From assembly GCA_036010965.1 (NCBI GenBank), contig DASCMO010000002.1:1-21877 (forward strand): 21,877 bases of DNA, read 5' to 3'. Below the pieces are notes generated by a model. It made no database searches, was not told where the DNA came from, and saw nothing but the letters and a program-made list of their open reading frames with translations. Within the stretch, counting starts at the first letter, position 1; each line of letters opens with the position of its first letter. The stretch is from GCA-2686265 sp036010965 (lineage in GTDB: Bacteria; Planctomycetota; UBA1135; GCA-002686595). The translations under genes were made by a program, and so were the position numbers. Shown here in pieces: positions 1-7,826 of this stretch.

Positions 1-1
1 A

Positions 2-160
2 GGCAAGAGCGTGCGCCATTTCGAGGGGGTGTCGGGCCGCTACTACCCCAGTCCACACGAGACGCCCCTGCGCTACCTGGTCCACGACGTCGATCCCAGG
101 CGGGAGCGGTTCGGCAGGCGGGTGCGCCGTGCACTTGGAGTGCTCCTCGGACGGTTCTGA
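2..160 (+). CDS. C-terminal end of an unidentified protein (5' truncated by window edge)
   Basis: An open frame enters from the left edge and stops at TGA 158-160, giving the last 52 residues. The visible part is basic and compact. It contains GVSGRYYPSPHETPLRYL and then the Arg-rich tail DPRRERFGRRVRRALG. No signal peptide or membrane helix can be judged from this piece, and I do not recognise the family. The frame has the strong G/C third-position bias of the clearly real genes here. A strong hairpin begins about 35 bp after the stop, which fits a gene end at this point. The rest of the gene lies outside the window, so no function is assigned. It could also be a chance open frame, since only 52 codons are visible. 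Confidence 0.5.
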   Translation, partial: GKSVRHFEGVSGRYYPSPHETPLRYLVHDVDPRRERFGRRVRRALGVLLGRF

Positions 161-195
161 GATTGCGGAACGCCCACCGCGAATTTGGGCCCGTT

Positions 196-228
196 ACGGG
201 GCGTAGCGCGGGAGGGCCGCGCCCCCGT
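196..228 (+). terminator. GC-rich hairpin, candidate terminator or leader structure
   Basis: GCGCGG (206-211) pairs perfectly with CCGCGC (217-222) around the loop GAGGG. The stem continues outward as ACGGGG (196-201) with CCCCGT (223-228), leaving a 4-nt bulge at 202-205, so 12 base pairs form in total. It lies 35 bp after the stop of the upstream gene and about 60 bp before the next start. No T-run follows, so it is not a textbook intrinsic terminator. It could instead be a structured 5' leader of the secreted-protein gene at 291. Confidence 0.35.
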
Positions 229-290
229 CAGCAGGAAAGTCCCTATGCTGGTGTCCCGGAGGTCGTGGTGGCCTTCATGGAGACATGATC

Positions 291-818
291 ATGAGACTTG
301 CCCAGTTGTTGCCCGCCGTTGTTCTTCTTTGGCCCTCCGTGGCCCTTTCCCAGAGCGGGACGCCAGACTGCTTTGGTGACGGCAGCGGTACGCCCTGTCC
401 TTGTGGGAACAACGACGGGCCCGGTGCTGGCTGCCGGAACACCACCGGCGTGGGGTGCGAGCTCTTTGCCTCGGGCTCGAACAGCATCTCCAACGACGAC
501 CTGGTGCTACACGCCACCAACGCCTTGCCGGGTCAGCCGGGACTGTTCTTCCAGGGCGATGGTCCCGTCAACGGAGGCAACGGCATGGTCTTCGGTGACG
601 GCCTGCGCTGCTGCGGGACGAACGTCGTCCGCCTGCAGATCGTCTCTCCCGATTCCAACGGGACGGTCTCGTCGACCGACAGCATCTCTGGCGACGGTGG
701 GGTGATCCCCGGAGACACCCGCTGCTATCAGTTCTGGTACCGCGACCCTTCGGGCGGCGGTGCCTGCGGCGCTGGTTTCAACCTGAGCAACTCCTTCAAG
801 GTGGGCTGGCAGCTGTGA
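291..818 (+). CDS. Small secreted Cys/Gly-rich cassette protein
   Basis: This 175-residue protein has a clear signal peptide (MRLAQLLPAVVLLWPSVALS) followed almost at once by a cassette that recurs twice more in the window. The order is CFGDGSGTPCPCGN, then LPGQPGLFFQGDGPVNGGNG, then VFGDGLRCC, a Ser/Thr-rich stretch, WYRDPSGGG, and the end FNLSNSFKVGWQL. In the other two copies the cassette forms the C-terminus of a larger exported protein, whereas here it stands essentially alone. I place the start at ATG 291 because GGAGA (279-283) sits 7 nt upstream; an in-frame ATG at 285 would be only 1 nt from it. The protein is probably extracellular, with Cys pairs likely forming disulfides. The cassette's function is unknown to me. 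An attachment or surface-assembly module is an inference from its position at the ends of exported proteins. Confidence 0.85.
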   Translation: MRLAQLLPAVVLLWPSVALSQSGTPDCFGDGSGTPCPCGNNDGPGAGCRNTTGVGCELFASGSNSISNDDLVLHATNALPGQPGLFFQGDGPVNGGNGMVFGDGLRCCGTNVVRLQIVSPDSNGTVSSTDSISGDGGVIPGDTRCYQFWYRDPSGGGACGAGFNLSNSFKVGWQL

Positions 819-830
819 CCTCGGCCCGTC

Positions 831-869
831 AAGTTGTGTGACGGTCTTGAGCTGACGTTCTGCCCGTAG
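831..869 (+). pseudogene. Relic of a second cassette C-terminus
   Basis: Directly after the stop of the small secreted protein, and in its reading frame, the DNA reads KLCDGLELTFCP and then TAG (867-869). This matches the last residues of the cassette protein ending at 13841 (FDLSDALTVTFCP), sharing L, D, L and the terminal TFCP. The preceding gene already has its own complete ending, so this is best read as the tail left by an internal deletion or recombination between tandem cassette copies. It is too short to be a gene. Translation of it by stop readthrough is possible but unsupported. Confidence 0.55.
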
Positions 870-1159
870 GGGCGTATCGCGTTGGGGGCTGGCTCGGACC
901 GCGATCTTCCCCGGGGCGGCGGCGCCTTTCACGCAACCTGTACGGCGCGGCTGGTCGAGGAGCACCGCGGCCCTCACCCTGGGACCCTGCGGCCGGGCCG
1001 CTGTGGCGCCGTACGCGGCGCCCCGACGGGATTCCTCAAGGCCTGGGCTGGTCACTTGAGCGCCCTGCCGCCAGGCGCTGATTCCCCGGTGGGCATCGGG
1101 CCGGTGGAGTATCCTAGAGTCAAGAATCGAGAGGCACTCTCCACCACGCGGACGCTCCC
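870..1159. other. Non-coding spacer upstream of the VCBS-repeat gene
   Basis: Together with the relic before it, this makes a gap of 341 bp without a supported gene. One short plus-strand frame covers most of it, but its product is low in complexity, resembles nothing and overlaps the start at 1160. A TATCCT element (1110-1115), about 44 bp before the next start, is a weak -10 candidate without a good -35. No RNA gene or clear operator was seen. Confidence 0.4.
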
Positions 1160-2599
1160 ATGCGCAAATTGCACCTGATCCTTCTCGGCCTGGCCTTCTT
1201 CACACTGCAGACGAGCTCCGCGGCGCAGTACTCGCCCGCGGGCTTCAAGGTCGTCGGCGTGCGCCCCGCCCAGAGCGGACTGCATGTGCCCAGGACGGCG
1301 TCCATCTCCATCACCTTCAATGTGCCGGTCGATCGCGCGAGCCTCACGGGCCCGGCCTTTCATGTGATGGGGCGCTTCAGCGCCATGCACTCGGGGACCT
1401 TCACCTATTCGAACGGAGGCCGGACGATGACCTTCACCCCGAACAAGCCGTTCAGCGCAGGGGAGAAGGTGCTCGTCAACCTCGCGCGACAGGTGAGCGC
1501 AGCGGGCGGGGTGAACCTCGAACACGGCTTCGCCTGGACCTTCTGGACGGACTCGCGGGCGAGCACGAAGCAGTTCTCCTACGACGCGACCCTGATCCCC
1601 GGCAACACCCCCTACGGCGCCTACGGCGGGGACATCGACGGCGACGATGACCTCGATATCTGCACCACCAACGAGAACACCTCGGATGTCTCGGTCTTCC
1701 TGAACGACGGGACGGGGAGCTTCGGTCCGGCCACCTCCGAGGACGCCGGATGGCATTGCAGCCCCTGCGACGCAGCGGACTTCAACTTCGACGGCAAGGT
1801 TGATCTCGCCATCTCGAACATCTTCGACGACGACGTCTCGGTCCTGCTCGGCAACGGCGACGGGACCTTCCAGCCGCAGATGCGCTACCCCGTGGGCGGT
1901 CAGCCGCGCGGCCTGGCACTCCTCGACGCGGACGGGGACGGGGACATGGACATCGCGACCTCCAACCGCACGACCGGCGACCTCAGCCTGCTGCTCAACA
2001 CCGGCAACGGCCTCTTCGCACCCGAGTTCCGCTTCTCGGGAGGCGTCAGCGGCGAGACCGGGATATCGAGCTGCGACATGGACAACGACGGCATCCTGGA
2101 CCTCGTCGTGGCGGGCTACTACTCAGACCACATCGCCGTCCGCAAGGGGACCGGCAACGGCACCTTCACGCCCCACAGCTTACGGGTCATCGGACCCTCG
2201 CCCTGGATGGTCGTCACCGGAGACCTCAACAGGGACGGATGGCCGGACGCCGTAGCGCCGCTCGCGAGCGGCATCGGCGCCGGCATCATGCTCAACAACG
2301 GCAGCGGCGGCTTTCTCCCGCCCCAGGCCTACCCGGGCGGCGACTTTCCGATCTCGATCGAGATCGGAGACATGGACGGCGACGGGAGCCTCGACTTCTC
2401 CCTGGGCGCCTTTCAGGGCGGCTACTTCACCCAGTACTACAACAACGGGGACGGCCTCTTCGGTTCGCCCTTCACCATCAGCGTCCCCCAGGCCGCGAGC
2501 TTCACCATCTTCCACGACTTCGACAACGACGGCGACATGGACATGACGCTGCTCGACGAGCTCGCGGACCGGGTGTACACCTACCGCCAGGACGGCTGA
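1160..2599 (+). CDS. Secreted FG-GAP/VCBS-repeat protein with N-terminal Ig-like domain
   Basis: The 479-residue product starts with a signal peptide (MRKLHLILLGLAFFTLQTSS, cleavage likely near AAQ). Residues ~28-131 resemble the bacterial Ig-like Big_5/SbsA fold: VVGVRPAQSG, then ISITFNVPVD, then MTFTPNKPFSAGEKVLVNL. Residues ~150-479 hold seven calcium-loop repeats of the DxDGDxDxD type, including GDIDGDDDLD, LLDADGDGDMDI, GDMDGDGSLDF and HDFDNDGDMDM. Between them lie integrin-alpha-like blade segments such as LLNTGNGLF. Together these predict a Ca2+-stabilised beta-propeller exposed outside the cytoplasm. In this family such propellers act in adhesion or ligand binding, but no ligand can be named. 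The protein ends inside the last repeat and lacks the Cys/Gly cassette found on its neighbours. No clear Shine-Dalgarno precedes ATG 1160, which was chosen because it begins the signal peptide. The gene converges with the next one, leaving a 7-bp gap. Confidence 0.92.
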   Translation: MRKLHLILLGLAFFTLQTSSAAQYSPAGFKVVGVRPAQSGLHVPRTASISITFNVPVDRASLTGPAFHVMGRFSAMHSGTFTYSNGGRTMTFTPNKPFSAGEKVLVNLARQVSAAGGVNLEHGFAWTFWTDSRASTKQFSYDATLIPGNTPYGAYGGDIDGDDDLDICTTNENTSDVSVFLNDGTGSFGPATSEDAGWHCSPCDAADFNFDGKVDLAISNIFDDDVSVLLGNGDGTFQPQMRYPVGGQPRGLALLDADGDGDMDIATSNRTTGDLSLLLNTGNGLFAPEFRFSGGVSGETGISSCDMDNDGILDLVVAGYYSDHIAVRKGTGNGTFTPHSLRVIGPSPWMVVTGDLNRDGWPDAVAPLASGIGAGIMLNNGSGGFLPPQAYPGGDFPISIEIGDMDGDGSLDFSLGAFQGGYFTQYYNNGDGLFGSPFTISVPQAASFTIFHDFDNDGDMDMTLLDELADRVYTYRQDG

Positions 2600-2606
2600 G
2601 CAGCGC

Positions 2607-4634
2607 TCAATCGCCGGGCGCAGGGAAGGAGGGGTCGGCTGCGTGCGCCTGACGGAAGAACTCCGTGGCCTCCTCAGCGCGGCCCTGCTCCTCGCGTAGA
2701 CGACCCAGCTGGTAGAGCGAGCCGGCGCGCGCCTCAGGGTGGGAGAGGTTCAGTCTGAGCTGGGCCTCGGCGAGGTCCTCCTCGCCGCAGGAGAGGTAGG
2801 CCTCCGCCAGATCGGAGCGAACTCCAGGGTCGCCCGTGATGACCGCGGCGGCGCGCTCCAGATGGAAGATGGCGTCGCGCGCGCGCCCGGGCTGGCCGAG
2901 GAGCAAGCGGCCCAGGTGGAGCGCGACGTCCGCGTCGTCGGGGCGCTTGTTCGCGCCCTCGGTCAGGAGCGCGAGGGCCTCAGGGCTCAGGCCCGCTGCG
3001 AGGAGCTCGGTGGCCGCCTGTTGGAACGAGCGGTCGAAGCCGCGTCCCTCGGGGTTGAGCCGGGCTGCGAGGGCCAGGTGCTCGCTCGCCTCCTCGGCCT
3101 CGCCGCGCGCCGCGAGGAGGCGGCCGAGCTGGTAGTGGGGGCGGGCAAAGCGCGGCTCGAGGGCGATCGCGGTGCGCAGGTGCGCCTCGGCGCCGTGGAC
3201 GTCGCCCTTCGTGAGGGCCAGCCAGGCGCGTTGGCGATGGAGGCGCTCATCGTCGAAGAGCCCGAGGTCGAGGGCACGCTGCAGGTGGCGCTCTCCCTCG
3301 TCCAGGGCGGCGCGGGTCTCTGAGTTCAGACGATCCAGGACCGAGGCGTCCTGGACGAGGCCTGCTACGCGCAGGTCCTTGAGCTCTTCGGTGACCTGGC
3401 TGCCTTGGAAGGTGTGGTATTGAACGAGGCCGGAGTGCGCGACGAAGAGGAGCCAGAGAGAGGCGATGGACATGGAGGCGAACCCGGCGCCACGGGCTGA
3501 GGCGTCCGCGCTGGCGAAGATCGGTGCGCCCCCGCGGGCGACTCGCCACAAGTGGAGGGCGACGAGGGCGGTGATGACGGCCAGGGTGACGGAGAGGAAG
3601 AGGGAGAGCTTCCCGTAGAGCGCTCCTGCCCAGGGGGCGACGCCCTCAGGCAGTCCTACGAAGACCCCCAGGGCGAGGGCGAAGAGTGCGACGAGGACGC
3701 CCTCTTCCTTGCGGCTGAAGTCACGCTCTTTTTGGAGGCTCGCCTGCGCGTGCCCGGACTGGTGCGCGGAGGTCGTGAAGCCGTAGGCGAGGGCGTCGCT
3801 CGGGCAGGCGCTGACGCAGTCGAGGCACTTCAGGCAGGAGGGGTCGACGACCTTGCCGAACTTGGTGATCTCCTTGATGACCTGGACGTCCGAGCGGCAG
3901 CTCTCGGTGCACTTGCCGCAGCCGACGCAGCCGCCGGAGGAAACGATGCGTCCTTTGGCGAACTTGTCTGCGAAGGCGAAGACGGCGCCGTAGGGGCAGG
4001 CGTAGCGGCAGAAGGAGCGCGAGCCGACGAGAAAGACGACGGCGAAGCCGCAGACCAGGAAGGTGAGCCCGGCGATCCAGGGGCCGGGGAGGTTCCGCCA
4101 GAGGTCGTTGGTCACGAAGGAGCCCCAGCCCTCGGTCTCGGAGGTGACGCGTACGGCGAACTCGGGCGGAGTACCTAGCCAGCTCCCAGCCCCTGGCCAG
4201 AGCGCCAAGGCGAGGCGGTGCGCGACGGGCCACAGGAAGAGGTAGGCGACGAGGCCGATGGGGATCAATGCCAGGAGCTTCGAGCGGATCGGCTTGGGGC
4301 GCAGGCCGACCTTGTCGAGCAGCCAGGCGCAGCCGTCCTCGAGGGCCAGGATGTGGCAGCCCCAGGAGCAGAAGAAGCGCCCGAAGATCGCCGTCGAGGT
4401 GAAGGCCACGACCATGAAGAGGAAGCCGGCGGTGACGATCCCGACTTCCAGGGTCAGACGCACCTCGTTGAACTCGAGCGGCGCGAGAGTCTTCCCCGCA
4501 AGCCGCCAGTGGATGATGTGGGCGAGGACGAGGACGTAGACGAGGAGCAGGCTCGCGGCCCGCTTCTTCGTGTAGCTATGTCCCGCCAGGACCGGCTTGA
4601 CTGTGCCGCTCTCTATTCCTGGTGAGGTGCTCAT
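2607..4634 (-). CDS. Membrane polyferredoxin (NapH/CcoG-like) fused to a TPR domain
   Basis: The 675-residue product begins with a multi-helix membrane region. It has a cytochrome-oxidase-assembly/NapH-type cysteine pair (CSWGC, residues 89-93) and a second motif, CRYACP (209-214). Two 4Fe-4S ferredoxin motifs follow: CVGCGKCTESC (236-246) and CLKCLDCVSACP (267-278). More membrane helices lie at ~311-440. Residues ~470-675 are a soluble tail of about five or six TPR-like helical pairs, e.g. ARPHYQLGRLLAARGEAEEA and AGSLYQLGRLREEQGRAEEA. NapH/CcoG proteins pass electrons across the membrane or help assemble copper oxidases. Here no nap, nos or cco partner is adjacent, so the acceptor is unknown. 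The TPR tail probably docks a partner protein. I use ATG 4634 (MSTSPGIESG); the longer frame to 4757 would run into the divergent gene and adds a non-homologous leader. A weak AGGCGA lies upstream of this start. Confidence 0.88.
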   Translation of the reverse strand: MSTSPGIESGTVKPVLAGHSYTKKRAASLLLVYVLVLAHIIHWRLAGKTLAPLEFNEVRLTLEVGIVTAGFLFMVVAFTSTAIFGRFFCSWGCHILALEDGCAWLLDKVGLRPKPIRSKLLALIPIGLVAYLFLWPVAHRLALALWPGAGSWLGTPPEFAVRVTSETEGWGSFVTNDLWRNLPGPWIAGLTFLVCGFAVVFLVGSRSFCRYACPYGAVFAFADKFAKGRIVSSGGCVGCGKCTESCRSDVQVIKEITKFGKVVDPSCLKCLDCVSACPSDALAYGFTTSAHQSGHAQASLQKERDFSRKEEGVLVALFALALGVFVGLPEGVAPWAGALYGKLSLFLSVTLAVITALVALHLWRVARGGAPIFASADASARGAGFASMSIASLWLLFVAHSGLVQYHTFQGSQVTEELKDLRVAGLVQDASVLDRLNSETRAALDEGERHLQRALDLGLFDDERLHRQRAWLALTKGDVHGAEAHLRTAIALEPRFARPHYQLGRLLAARGEAEEASEHLALAARLNPEGRGFDRSFQQAATELLAAGLSPEALALLTEGANKRPDDADVALHLGRLLLGQPGRARDAIFHLERAAAVITGDPGVRSDLAEAYLSCGEEDLAEAQLRLNLSHPEARAGSLYQLGRLREEQGRAEEATEFFRQAHAADPSFPAPGD

Positions 4635-4741
4635 TCTGTCGCCTGTGATTCTATTTTGCCGTACGGCCGGGCTTGAGGCTCTCTCTTTGGGGACGCCCAA
4701 GCCCAACTGAGGTAGAGTCCAGCCCCCTGGAAGGGGCCACC
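4635..4741. promoter_or_regulatory. Divergent intergenic region with palindrome and RBS hairpin
   Basis: This 107-bp gap separates the minus-strand polyferredoxin from the plus-strand ThuA-DUF1080 gene and must carry both 5' regions. It contains a perfect 10-bp palindrome GCCGTACGGC (658-667 past 4000, i.e. 4658-4667) and an inverted repeat GGGCTTG (4669-4675)/CAAGCCC (4698-4704). Next to the ThuA start, GCCCC (4722-4726) and GGGGC (4733-4737) can pair across the Shine-Dalgarno GGAAGGGG (4729-4736). No convincing -35/-10 pair was identified. Confidence 0.35.
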
Positions 4742-6112
4742 ATGAAGGATAATTCACACCTCGCCCTCTTTGCGATTGCCGTGCTCTCCCTTTTCCCCTC
4801 GAGCGGGGCGGCGGAGGAGCCCGTAAGGGTCCTCTTTCTGACCCACTCAGCTGGGTTCGTGCACTCCGTCGTACGGCGACCCGAACCGGACACGCTCGCC
4901 CACGCAGAGCGGGTGCTCATCGAATGCTCCAAGGGGCGCCTGGTCGTGGATTGCACTCAGGACTGTTCCCAGATCAACGCGGAGAACCTCCAGAACTACG
5001 ACGCCGTGCTCTTCTACACGACCGGCGAGCTGCCGATCGCCCCGGAGGACAAGACGGCGCTCATCGACTGGGTTCGTGCCGGCGGCGCGTTCTGCGGCTC
5101 GCACTGCGCCTCCGACACCTTCTACAAGTTCGCCGACTACATGGAGATGGTTGGCGGCGCATTCGACGGCCACCCCTGGCATCAAGAGGTGACGATGAAG
5201 GTCGAGGACACGACGCATCCCTCGACGAGACACCTCGGCGAGCAGTGGGTGATGAACGACGAGATCTACCAGTTCAAGTGGTACCGCCGTCACCCCAACC
5301 ACGTCCTGCTCTCGCTCGACACCGACGCCTTCGACGTCAGTCGCGGCAAGCGGGCCGACAAGGACTACGCCAACGCGTGGTGCAAGGACCAGGGCCAGGG
5401 CCGGATGTTCTTCACCGCCCTCGGCCACCGCGAGGACGTCTGGACGAACCCCCTCTTTCAGGAGCACCTGATCTCCGGCATCGAGTGGGCCGTCCACGGC
5501 CCCACGCTCTCCACCCCCGCGCCGGAAGGCGCGACGGCGCTCTTCGATGGGACGAGCCTCGACGGCTGGCAGCATCAGAACGGCAAGGCAGCGCAGTGGA
5601 AGGTCTCCGAGGGCGCGATGCAGGTGACCCGGGGGAACGGAAACCTCGTCTCGAAGGCTGCCCTCGAGGGTGATTTTTTGCTCCACGTCGAGTTCAAGGT
5701 CCCGTCGACACCGAAGACGAATGGCTGGCAGGACCGCGGGAACTCGGGCGTCTACGTCCAGGGTCGCTACGAGGTCCAGGTCCTCGACTCCCTCGGTCTC
5801 GAGCTCCGCTCGGGTGACTGCGGCGGGATCTATGGCAAGCACGTCTCGAGCGTGAACGCCTGCAAACCGGCGGGGGAGTGGCAGAGCTACGACATCGAGT
5901 TCCGCTCAGCGCGCCTCGACGCCGACGGCAAGAAGACCGAGCACGTGCGCATGTCGGTCTGGCACAACGGCCTCAAGATCCACGACGACGTGGAGGTCGA
6001 CGGCACGACGGCGGCGGCCATGGCGGGTGATGAGCCCGGCGTGGGGCCGATCCTCTTGCAGGACCACGGGCACGCCGTTGAGTATCGAAACATCTGGGCG
6101 CTCCAGCGCTAG
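4742..6112 (+). CDS. Secreted ThuA-like domain fused to DUF1080 (3-keto-disaccharide hydrolase) domain
   Basis: This 456-residue protein starts with a signal peptide (to about ~S21-A24). Residues ~27-262 form a ThuA/trehalose-utilisation-type domain of glutamine-amidotransferase-like fold: VRVLFLTHSAGFVHS, YDAVLFYTTGELPI, GGAFCGSHCASDTFY, then DGHPWHQEVTMKVEDTTHP, and GRMFFTALGHREDVW near its end. Residues ~273-456 are a DUF1080 domain of concanavalin-like beta-sandwich fold, starting TALFDGTSLDGWQHQNG and including NSGVYVQGRYEVQVLDS, CGGIYGK and EYRNIWALQR. DUF1080 is annotated in databases as 3-keto-disaccharide hydrolase; such fusions are common in Planctomycetota and act on sugars outside the cytoplasm. 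Substrate specificity cannot be read here. ATG 4742 is supported by GGAAGGGG five nt upstream and by the signal peptide. The stop is 4 bp before the next gene, indicating one transcript. Confidence 0.92.
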   Translation: MKDNSHLALFAIAVLSLFPSSGAAEEPVRVLFLTHSAGFVHSVVRRPEPDTLAHAERVLIECSKGRLVVDCTQDCSQINAENLQNYDAVLFYTTGELPIAPEDKTALIDWVRAGGAFCGSHCASDTFYKFADYMEMVGGAFDGHPWHQEVTMKVEDTTHPSTRHLGEQWVMNDEIYQFKWYRRHPNHVLLSLDTDAFDVSRGKRADKDYANAWCKDQGQGRMFFTALGHREDVWTNPLFQEHLISGIEWAVHGPTLSTPAPEGATALFDGTSLDGWQHQNGKAAQWKVSEGAMQVTRGNGNLVSKAALEGDFLLHVEFKVPSTPKTNGWQDRGNSGVYVQGRYEVQVLDSLGLELRSGDCGGIYGKHVSSVNACKPAGEWQSYDIEFRSARLDADGKKTEHVRMSVWHNGLKIHDDVEVDGTTAAAMAGDEPGVGPILLQDHGHAVEYRNIWALQR

Positions 6113-6116
6113 TCAG

Positions 6117-7805
6117 GTGACTCTCCTCCAAGGCAAGGCGTCCCTCGCGAGCGCGCTCGTGTTGGTCGCACTCTCCGCTTCGGTCTCTCACGCTGGTGAT
6201 CTGCGCGTGGCGAACGTCTTCGGGGACCACATGGTCCTCCAGCAGGAGAAGCCGGTCCGTGTCTGGGGCTGGGGAGAGCCTGGAGGAGTGGTCGCGGTAG
6301 GCTTCGCCCACGGGACGGACACGGCGCGCACGACGAGTGCCGCGGTCGGAGCGGACGGCTTCTGGACGGCCACTCTCGACGCCATGACGAAGAGCTTCGA
6401 GGGGCGTGAGCTCGTCGTTGAGAGCGGAGAGGAGCGGGTCTCCTTCACAGACGTCCTCGTCGGCGAGGTCTGGGTCTGCGGCGGCCAGAGCAACATGGAG
6501 TGGACGCTGCGCTCCTCGCGTGACGCGGATGTCGAGGTGGAGTCTGCAGACACGCCCTCGATCCGCTATCTGCGCCTGCCGAAGGTCGCTCACCTCGAAC
6601 CGCAAGACGACTTCCCCGTGAAGGAGGGCGCGAACGGTGGCCAGTGGCGCCGCTGCATCCCCGAGGAGGCCTCGGACTGCACGGGGGTCGGGTATTACTT
6701 CGCGCGGCGCTTGAGGCGCAGGCTCGACGTGCCCGTCGGGCTCATCGACAACTCCTGGGGCGGGACGATGGCCCAGCACTGGGTGACGCAGGAGACCCTG
6801 CGTGGCTTCCCTGAGGTGCAGCCCTACTTCGACGAGATCGAGGCGAAGCTCACGGCCTGGGAGGAAGGCGGCGGCGCTGAGGGCGCCGAGCGACGCTTCA
6901 AGGAAGACACGGAGGCCTGGGAGGGGGCGCGCGACGCTGCGAAGGCGGCTGGTGAGCGCGAGCCGCGCCGACCGGACAAGCGCAACTACGAGGACCCGGC
7001 GACGAAGGGCCAGCCGGGCGGGATGTTGAACGGCGCGCTGCGTCCCATCGTCCGCTCCACGGTGCGCGGAGTGCTCTTCTATCAGGGGGAGAACAACTCC
7101 TTCTCCGAGAGCTGGAAGCCCTTCCACCGGACCTTCCCGGCGGTGATCTCGGACTGGCGCGCGCTCTTCGGCGATCCACAGCTCCCCTTTGGGATCATCC
7201 AGATTGCGGGCTGGAGCAACCGGCGGAGCATGACCTACGACATGAACCACCACACGAACATCGTGCGCGAGCTCCAGCACATCACCTGGGAGCGCACGGA
7301 GAACACGGGGCTCATCGTCACCTACGACACGAACTCGAACGGCAGCATCCACCCCGGCCGCAAGCTACCGGTGGGCGAACGATCAGCACGCTGGGCCCTG
7401 GCGGAGGTGTACGGGATCAAGCGCTACCGCTCAGATGAGTCCCTCGAGTGGCGCGGCCCGCTCTATCAGTCGATGGAGGTCGAGGAGAAAAAGGTCCGTG
7501 TCCGCTTTGTCGAGGGCACTGCGCGTGGACTACGCCTGGATCAGGACGAGGAGGCGGGCTTTTACATCGCGGGTGCCGACGAGGAGTTCCACCACGCGCG
7601 CGTCCGCGTCGATGGAGGCGACAAGTCACTCGTGGTGTGGTGCGACGAGGTCCCCGAACCCGTCGCCGTGCGCTACGGCTGGTCGAACTTGCCTGCCGGC
7701 GGCCTGATGAACTCGCGCGAGCTGCCCGCCTATCCCTTCCGAACCGACACCTGGCCGCTCACTCCGCATCAGTCCACAGGCTCTTATGAGGTGCCGTCGG
7801 ACTGA
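6117..7805 (+). CDS. Secreted sialate O-acetylesterase (SASA-type SGNH esterase)
   Basis: This 562-residue esterase probably removes O-acetyl groups from sialic acid or other acetylated sugars. After the signal peptide (LASALVLVALSASVSHA), residues ~29-118 form a beta-rich N-terminal region (VANVFGDHMVLQQEKPVRVW). The nucleophile motif is CGGQSNMEW, with Ser125. The remaining landmarks are GLIDNSWGGTMAQHW (~208-222), the second conserved block GVLFYQGENN (~318-327) and the likely catalytic His412 in SIHPGRKLPVGERSA. A highly charged stretch at ~235-295 looks like a surface insertion. The start is GTG 6117: it begins a proper signal peptide and lies 4 bp after the ThuA-DUF1080 stop. The nearest upstream in-frame ATG, at 6027, would overlap the previous gene with unrelated sequence. 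No strong Shine-Dalgarno is present, so translational coupling is likely. The gene converges with the sulfatase across 12 bp. Confidence 0.9.
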   Translation: MTLLQGKASLASALVLVALSASVSHAGDLRVANVFGDHMVLQQEKPVRVWGWGEPGGVVAVGFAHGTDTARTTSAAVGADGFWTATLDAMTKSFEGRELVVESGEERVSFTDVLVGEVWVCGGQSNMEWTLRSSRDADVEVESADTPSIRYLRLPKVAHLEPQDDFPVKEGANGGQWRRCIPEEASDCTGVGYYFARRLRRRLDVPVGLIDNSWGGTMAQHWVTQETLRGFPEVQPYFDEIEAKLTAWEEGGGAEGAERRFKEDTEAWEGARDAAKAAGEREPRRPDKRNYEDPATKGQPGGMLNGALRPIVRSTVRGVLFYQGENNSFSESWKPFHRTFPAVISDWRALFGDPQLPFGIIQIAGWSNRRSMTYDMNHHTNIVRELQHITWERTENTGLIVTYDTNSNGSIHPGRKLPVGERSARWALAEVYGIKRYRSDESLEWRGPLYQSMEVEEKKVRVRFVEGTARGLRLDQDEEAGFYIAGADEEFHHARVRVDGGDKSLVVWCDEVPEPVAVRYGWSNLPAGGLMNSRELPAYPFRTDTWPLTPHQSTGSYEVPSD

Positions 7806-7826
7806 GCGTGGTCGCCATCAGCGCTC
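7804..7826. terminator. Weak bidirectional hairpin between convergent genes
   Basis: GAGCG (7804-7808) can pair with CGCTC (7822-7826), with an inner TGG/CCA extension. It overlaps the stop codons of the convergent esterase and sulfatase genes. The stem is short and has no flanking T-run, so this is only a candidate. Confidence 0.2.

Noticed and set aside
233..242. AGGAAAGTCC, resembling the conserved core of RNase P RNA
   Set aside because: The flanks do not match RNase P RNA and the space between genes is far too short for it.
882..1178. Possible 98-codon gene in the spacer
   Set aside because: It has no Shine-Dalgarno and no recognisable features, and it overlaps the start of the VCBS gene.
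5973..7352. 459-codon minus-strand open frame
   Set aside because: It is fully antisense to the sialate O-acetylesterase and the ThuA-DUF1080 end, both with clear family motifs.
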